From positions 1 through 35,484 of the forward strand of contig NZ_KB291602.1 of assembly GCF_000320405.1 (NCBI RefSeq): DNA of 35,484 nucleotides. The letters are read 5' to 3'. Below the pieces are notes generated by a model. That model had not been told where the DNA came from. It did no database searches and worked only from the letters and a program-made list of their open reading frames with translations. A program made the position numbers and the translations under genes. This DNA is from Clostridium celatum DSM 1785. GTDB taxonomy: Bacteria > Bacillota > Clostridia > Clostridiales > Clostridiaceae. Below, piece after piece: positions 33,203-35,484 of the stretch. Each line of letters opens with the position of its first letter. The stretch's first letter is position 1.

Positions 33203-35227
33203 TTGAACATAATAAAAAAAATTTTTAATAAAAAAGTATTAGTAAGTTTACTTTTTTTTATTGCCTATTCCTTCTTGTTAACATTTACAATTGAAGCAAT
33301 TACTAGAGGGGAATTTGTACAAGCTAAAGATTTTGTAAGACATTTTTTTAGTAAATTTGCTTTTAACACTTTTATTGTTGCTTTAACCTTAAGTCCTTGT
33401 TTTTTATTTAAAAGAAGACTTTTTGTATTTACTCTAATTACTTCTATTTGGATTATATTTAGTATTGGTGATAATCTTGTATTACAATTTAGAGGTACTC
33501 CATTAACAGGAGCAGATCTTGGAATGATAAAAAATGGACTAGAATTAAGTAATCAATATTTAACATCATCTTCATTAATATTAATGATAATTGCATTGAT
33601 CGTTCTTATTGTTGCACTGATTGTAATTTTTATAAAATCACCAAAAGTAAAAATGAGCTATACATTAAATATAATTTCATTAGTATTACTTATTCTTATA
33701 TCACCAAGAATAACTGATTATGCTATGGAAAAGAAAGTTGTTAGTAAAAATTTCTGGGATATTACTGCTAAGTATAAAGAATATGGATTTGCTTTTTCAT
33801 TTTTAAATAGTATTGTTAACACAGGTATAGACAAGCCTCAAGGTTACTCTGATTCTTTAGTTGAAAAAACTAAAAATGAAATTAATCTTTATAGTACCGG
33901 TGAAGAAACTGTAGATGAAGATACTACTGATTCAACTGTTGTAAATACTTCTAATACTAGTGTAACTCCAAAAACACCAAATATAATAATAGTTCAATTA
34001 GAATCTTTCATAGATCAATCTATGTTAAAAGATTTTACATTTAATAAGGAAGTTACTCCTAATTTCCAATATTTAATTGATAATTATTCTTCTGGATTCT
34101 TAGAAGTTCCTTCTATTGGTGGGGGTACTGCTAATACAGAATTTGAGGTAATAACAGGATTATCTTCATCACTTTTTGGTGCTGGTGAATTCCCTTATAA
34201 TACATTATTATCAAGTAAAACTTCCCCTTCATTAGCTTCATATTTAAAAGATTATAATTATGATGCTGATGCTATGCACAATCATGAAGGAACATTCTAT
34301 TGTAGAAATAAAGTTTATAAAAATCTAGGCTTTGATAGCTTCGCTTCTCTTGAAGTAATGGGTTGTAATAATAATGTTACTCCTCTAGGCTGGGCAAAAG
34401 ATACCTTATTATTACCTGAAATAAAGCTTTCTTTGGAAAAATCAGAAAATCCTGCTCTTGTTTTTGCAGTTTCTGTTCAAGGGCATGGTGGGTATCCAAG
34501 TGATAAAGAAGATACTACCGAATTTGAAATTACAAGTGATTATAATGAAGAAAATAAAAGCAGATTAGAATATTACCTTCAACAAATTCATGAAATGGAC
34601 ATGTTTATAGGTGAATTACTTGAACTTGTAGAAGCTACTAATGAACCTACTGCTGTTATATTATATGGTGATCATCTTCCAGCTGTAGGCTTATCAAATG
34701 ATGATTTAATTACTGGCAATCAAAAACAAACATCATATGTTATTTGGGATAACTTCGGATTAGAAGAAAAAGATGAAGATTTAAAGGCATATGAACTTAG
34801 TTCAAAGATATTATCTGATTTAAACTTCCCATTAACTACTTTGGCCAAGCTTCATAGAAGTACTATGCCTACTGATGAAAAACTTGAAAATTTAAAAATA
34901 TTAGAATATGATATGCTTTACGGCAAAAATTACACATCTGATTACACAAAAGCTATCCCATCTGATAATTTTAAATATGGTCTTAGAGACTTTATCATTG
35001 ATAATGTTGTTATTAATAGCGATTATATTGAAATTACAGGTAAAAACTTTAATACATTTAGTAGAGTTTTTATAAATGATAATATAGTTGATACTGAATA
35101 TGTAAATGAAAATACTTTAAGAGTTAAAACAACAGATATTAATAGTGGTGATTCTATTATAGTTAAACAAACAAGTTATTCTAAATCCACTATTTTTGTT
35201 ACCTCTAATGAATATATATTAAAATAA
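33203..35227 (+). CDS. LtaS-family phosphoglycerol transferase (lipoteichoic acid synthase-like) with extra C-terminal domain
   Basis: 674 aa, TTG start with GAGGAGAG about 8 nt upstream. Five membrane helices occupy residues about 10-175. The extracellular sulfatase-fold domain holds the metal and catalytic residues matching S. aureus LtaS: Glu267 (VQLESFID), nucleophile Thr309 (GGGTANTEFEV), and Asp490-His491 (YGDHLPAVG); AMHNHEGTFYCRNKVYKNLGF is also typical. The enzyme would transfer glycerol phosphate from phosphatidylglycerol to a lipid or glycan acceptor. Residues about 600-674 (NVVINSDYIEITGKNFNTFSRVFINDNIVD...) look like an IPT/TIG-type beta-sandwich absent from classical LtaS, which ends soon after the catalytic domain. 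Transcribed alone and followed by a strong terminator. Substrate (LTA or the local polysaccharide) cannot be decided from sequence. Confidence 0.9.
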   Translation: MNIIKKIFNKKVLVSLLFFIAYSFLLTFTIEAITRGEFVQAKDFVRHFFSKFAFNTFIVALTLSPCFLFKRRLFVFTLITSIWIIFSIGDNLVLQFRGTPLTGADLGMIKNGLELSNQYLTSSSLILMIIALIVLIVALIVIFIKSPKVKMSYTLNIISLVLLILISPRITDYAMEKKVVSKNFWDITAKYKEYGFAFSFLNSIVNTGIDKPQGYSDSLVEKTKNEINLYSTGEETVDEDTTDSTVVNTSNTSVTPKTPNIIIVQLESFIDQSMLKDFTFNKEVTPNFQYLIDNYSSGFLEVPSIGGGTANTEFEVITGLSSSLFGAGEFPYNTLLSSKTSPSLASYLKDYNYDADAMHNHEGTFYCRNKVYKNLGFDSFASLEVMGCNNNVTPLGWAKDTLLLPEIKLSLEKSENPALVFAVSVQGHGGYPSDKEDTTEFEITSDYNEENKSRLEYYLQQIHEMDMFIGELLELVEATNEPTAVILYGDHLPAVGLSNDDLITGNQKQTSYVIWDNFGLEEKDEDLKAYELSSKILSDLNFPLTTLAKLHRSTMPTDEKLENLKILEYDMLYGKNYTSDYTKAIPSDNFKYGLRDFIIDNVVINSDYIEITGKNFNTFSRVFINDNIVDTEYVNENTLRVKTTDINSGDSIIVKQTSYSKSTIFVTSNEYILK

Positions 35228-35231
35228 TATT

Positions 35232-35285
35232 AAATCAGGCTGCATTCAAATTACTCATAATTTAGTGCAACCTGATTTTTTTATT
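35232..35285 (+). terminator. Rho-independent terminator of the LtaS-like gene
   Basis: AAATCAGG (35232-35239) with TGCA (35241-35244) pairs with TGCA (35266-35269) and CCTGATTT (35271-35278). A run of T follows at once. It starts 5 nt after the stop codon. Confidence 0.88.
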
Positions 35286-35484
35286 TATTATTTTTGTTGA
35301 ATATGGCTTGTAATTATTTTTATTAAATTATTGATTTAATTTCTAAAATTAAAAGTAGCTCATTATTAATTGTAACTATATATTCAGTAATTCTTATAAA
35401 TTAAATACCTATAGCATCATCTTTATATATTTTATTTTCTACATAATCAAAAAAAATCGAGTAGGAGGAAAATAATTATTTTAT
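35286..35484 (+). other. Intergenic right edge with a ribosome binding site
   Basis: No gene is visible. The last bases contain AGGAGG (35463-35468) and the window ends in TTTTAT, so a start codon for a plus-strand gene may fall at or just past the edge, although the spacing to an ATG there would be somewhat long. Confidence 0.35.

Noticed and set aside
1..35484. CRISPR arrays, tRNA or rRNA genes
   Set aside because: No regularly spaced repeats and no GC-rich cloverleaf or rRNA-like stretch were seen in any intergenic gap.

Overview
The window is very AT-rich, with AGGAGG-type ribosome binding sites, TTGACA/TATAAT-like promoters, and proteins typical of low-GC Firmicutes (LCP ligases, TagD, an LtaS-like enzyme, a clostridial wall hydrolase). 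This points to Clostridium sensu stricto, possibly C. perfringens or a close relative. The species is inference; no rRNA or other species marker is present. I see no tRNA, rRNA, CRISPR array, transposase or phage gene.

Layout. (1) 1-1068 (-) is the N-terminal part of a secreted glucosaminidase running off the left edge. (2) 1206-24521 (-) is a large surface-polysaccharide locus ending at a clear terminator. In transcription order it holds tagD, a GT4, a CDP-glycerol glycerophosphotransferase, flippase wzx2, a LicD-family protein, a GT4, a GT2, a GT2/DUF2304 pair, a DUF2142 membrane protein, five further cytoplasmic glycosyltransferases around a Wzy polymerase, flippase wzx1, a last GT2, a phosphoglycosyl transferase, and rmlACDB for dTDP-L-rhamnose. 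Internal promoter candidates lie near 14.43 kb and 6.4 kb, and an internal terminator near 16.15 kb. (3) 24.55-27.9 kb (-) holds galE, an unrecognised acidic secreted or membrane protein, and wecB, each bounded by hairpin terminators. (4) 28.0-30.2 kb holds two convergent LCP genes separated by an unusually elaborate nested terminator. (5) 30.2-33.0 kb (-) is a two-gene unit of a GT2 and a flippase-like protein. (6) 33.2-35.3 kb (+) is an LtaS-type phosphoglycerol transferase with an extra C-terminal domain.

Working model: nucleotide sugars (dTDP-Rha, UDP-Gal, UDP-ManNAc) and CDP-glycerol feed an undecaprenyl-phosphate-linked repeat unit. The phosphoglycosyl transferase starts it, the many GT2/GT4 enzymes extend it, LicD and CDP-glycerol transferases may add phospho-substituents, Wzx/Wzy export and polymerise it, and LCP proteins attach it to peptidoglycan. 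The DUF2304-GT2-DUF2142 group looks like a three-component system that glycosylates on the outer face of the membrane.

The most striking property of the sequence is that five genes (wzx1, wzy, wzx2, one GT4, one LCP) each carry exactly one single-base indel. Removing it restores a full-length family member. Either this sequence carries indel errors, or the export and polymerisation machinery is decaying. Other points of interest are long perfect palindromes overlapping the promoters of the second LCP gene and the LtaS-like gene, and a long structured leader upstream of the 14.2 kb GT2.
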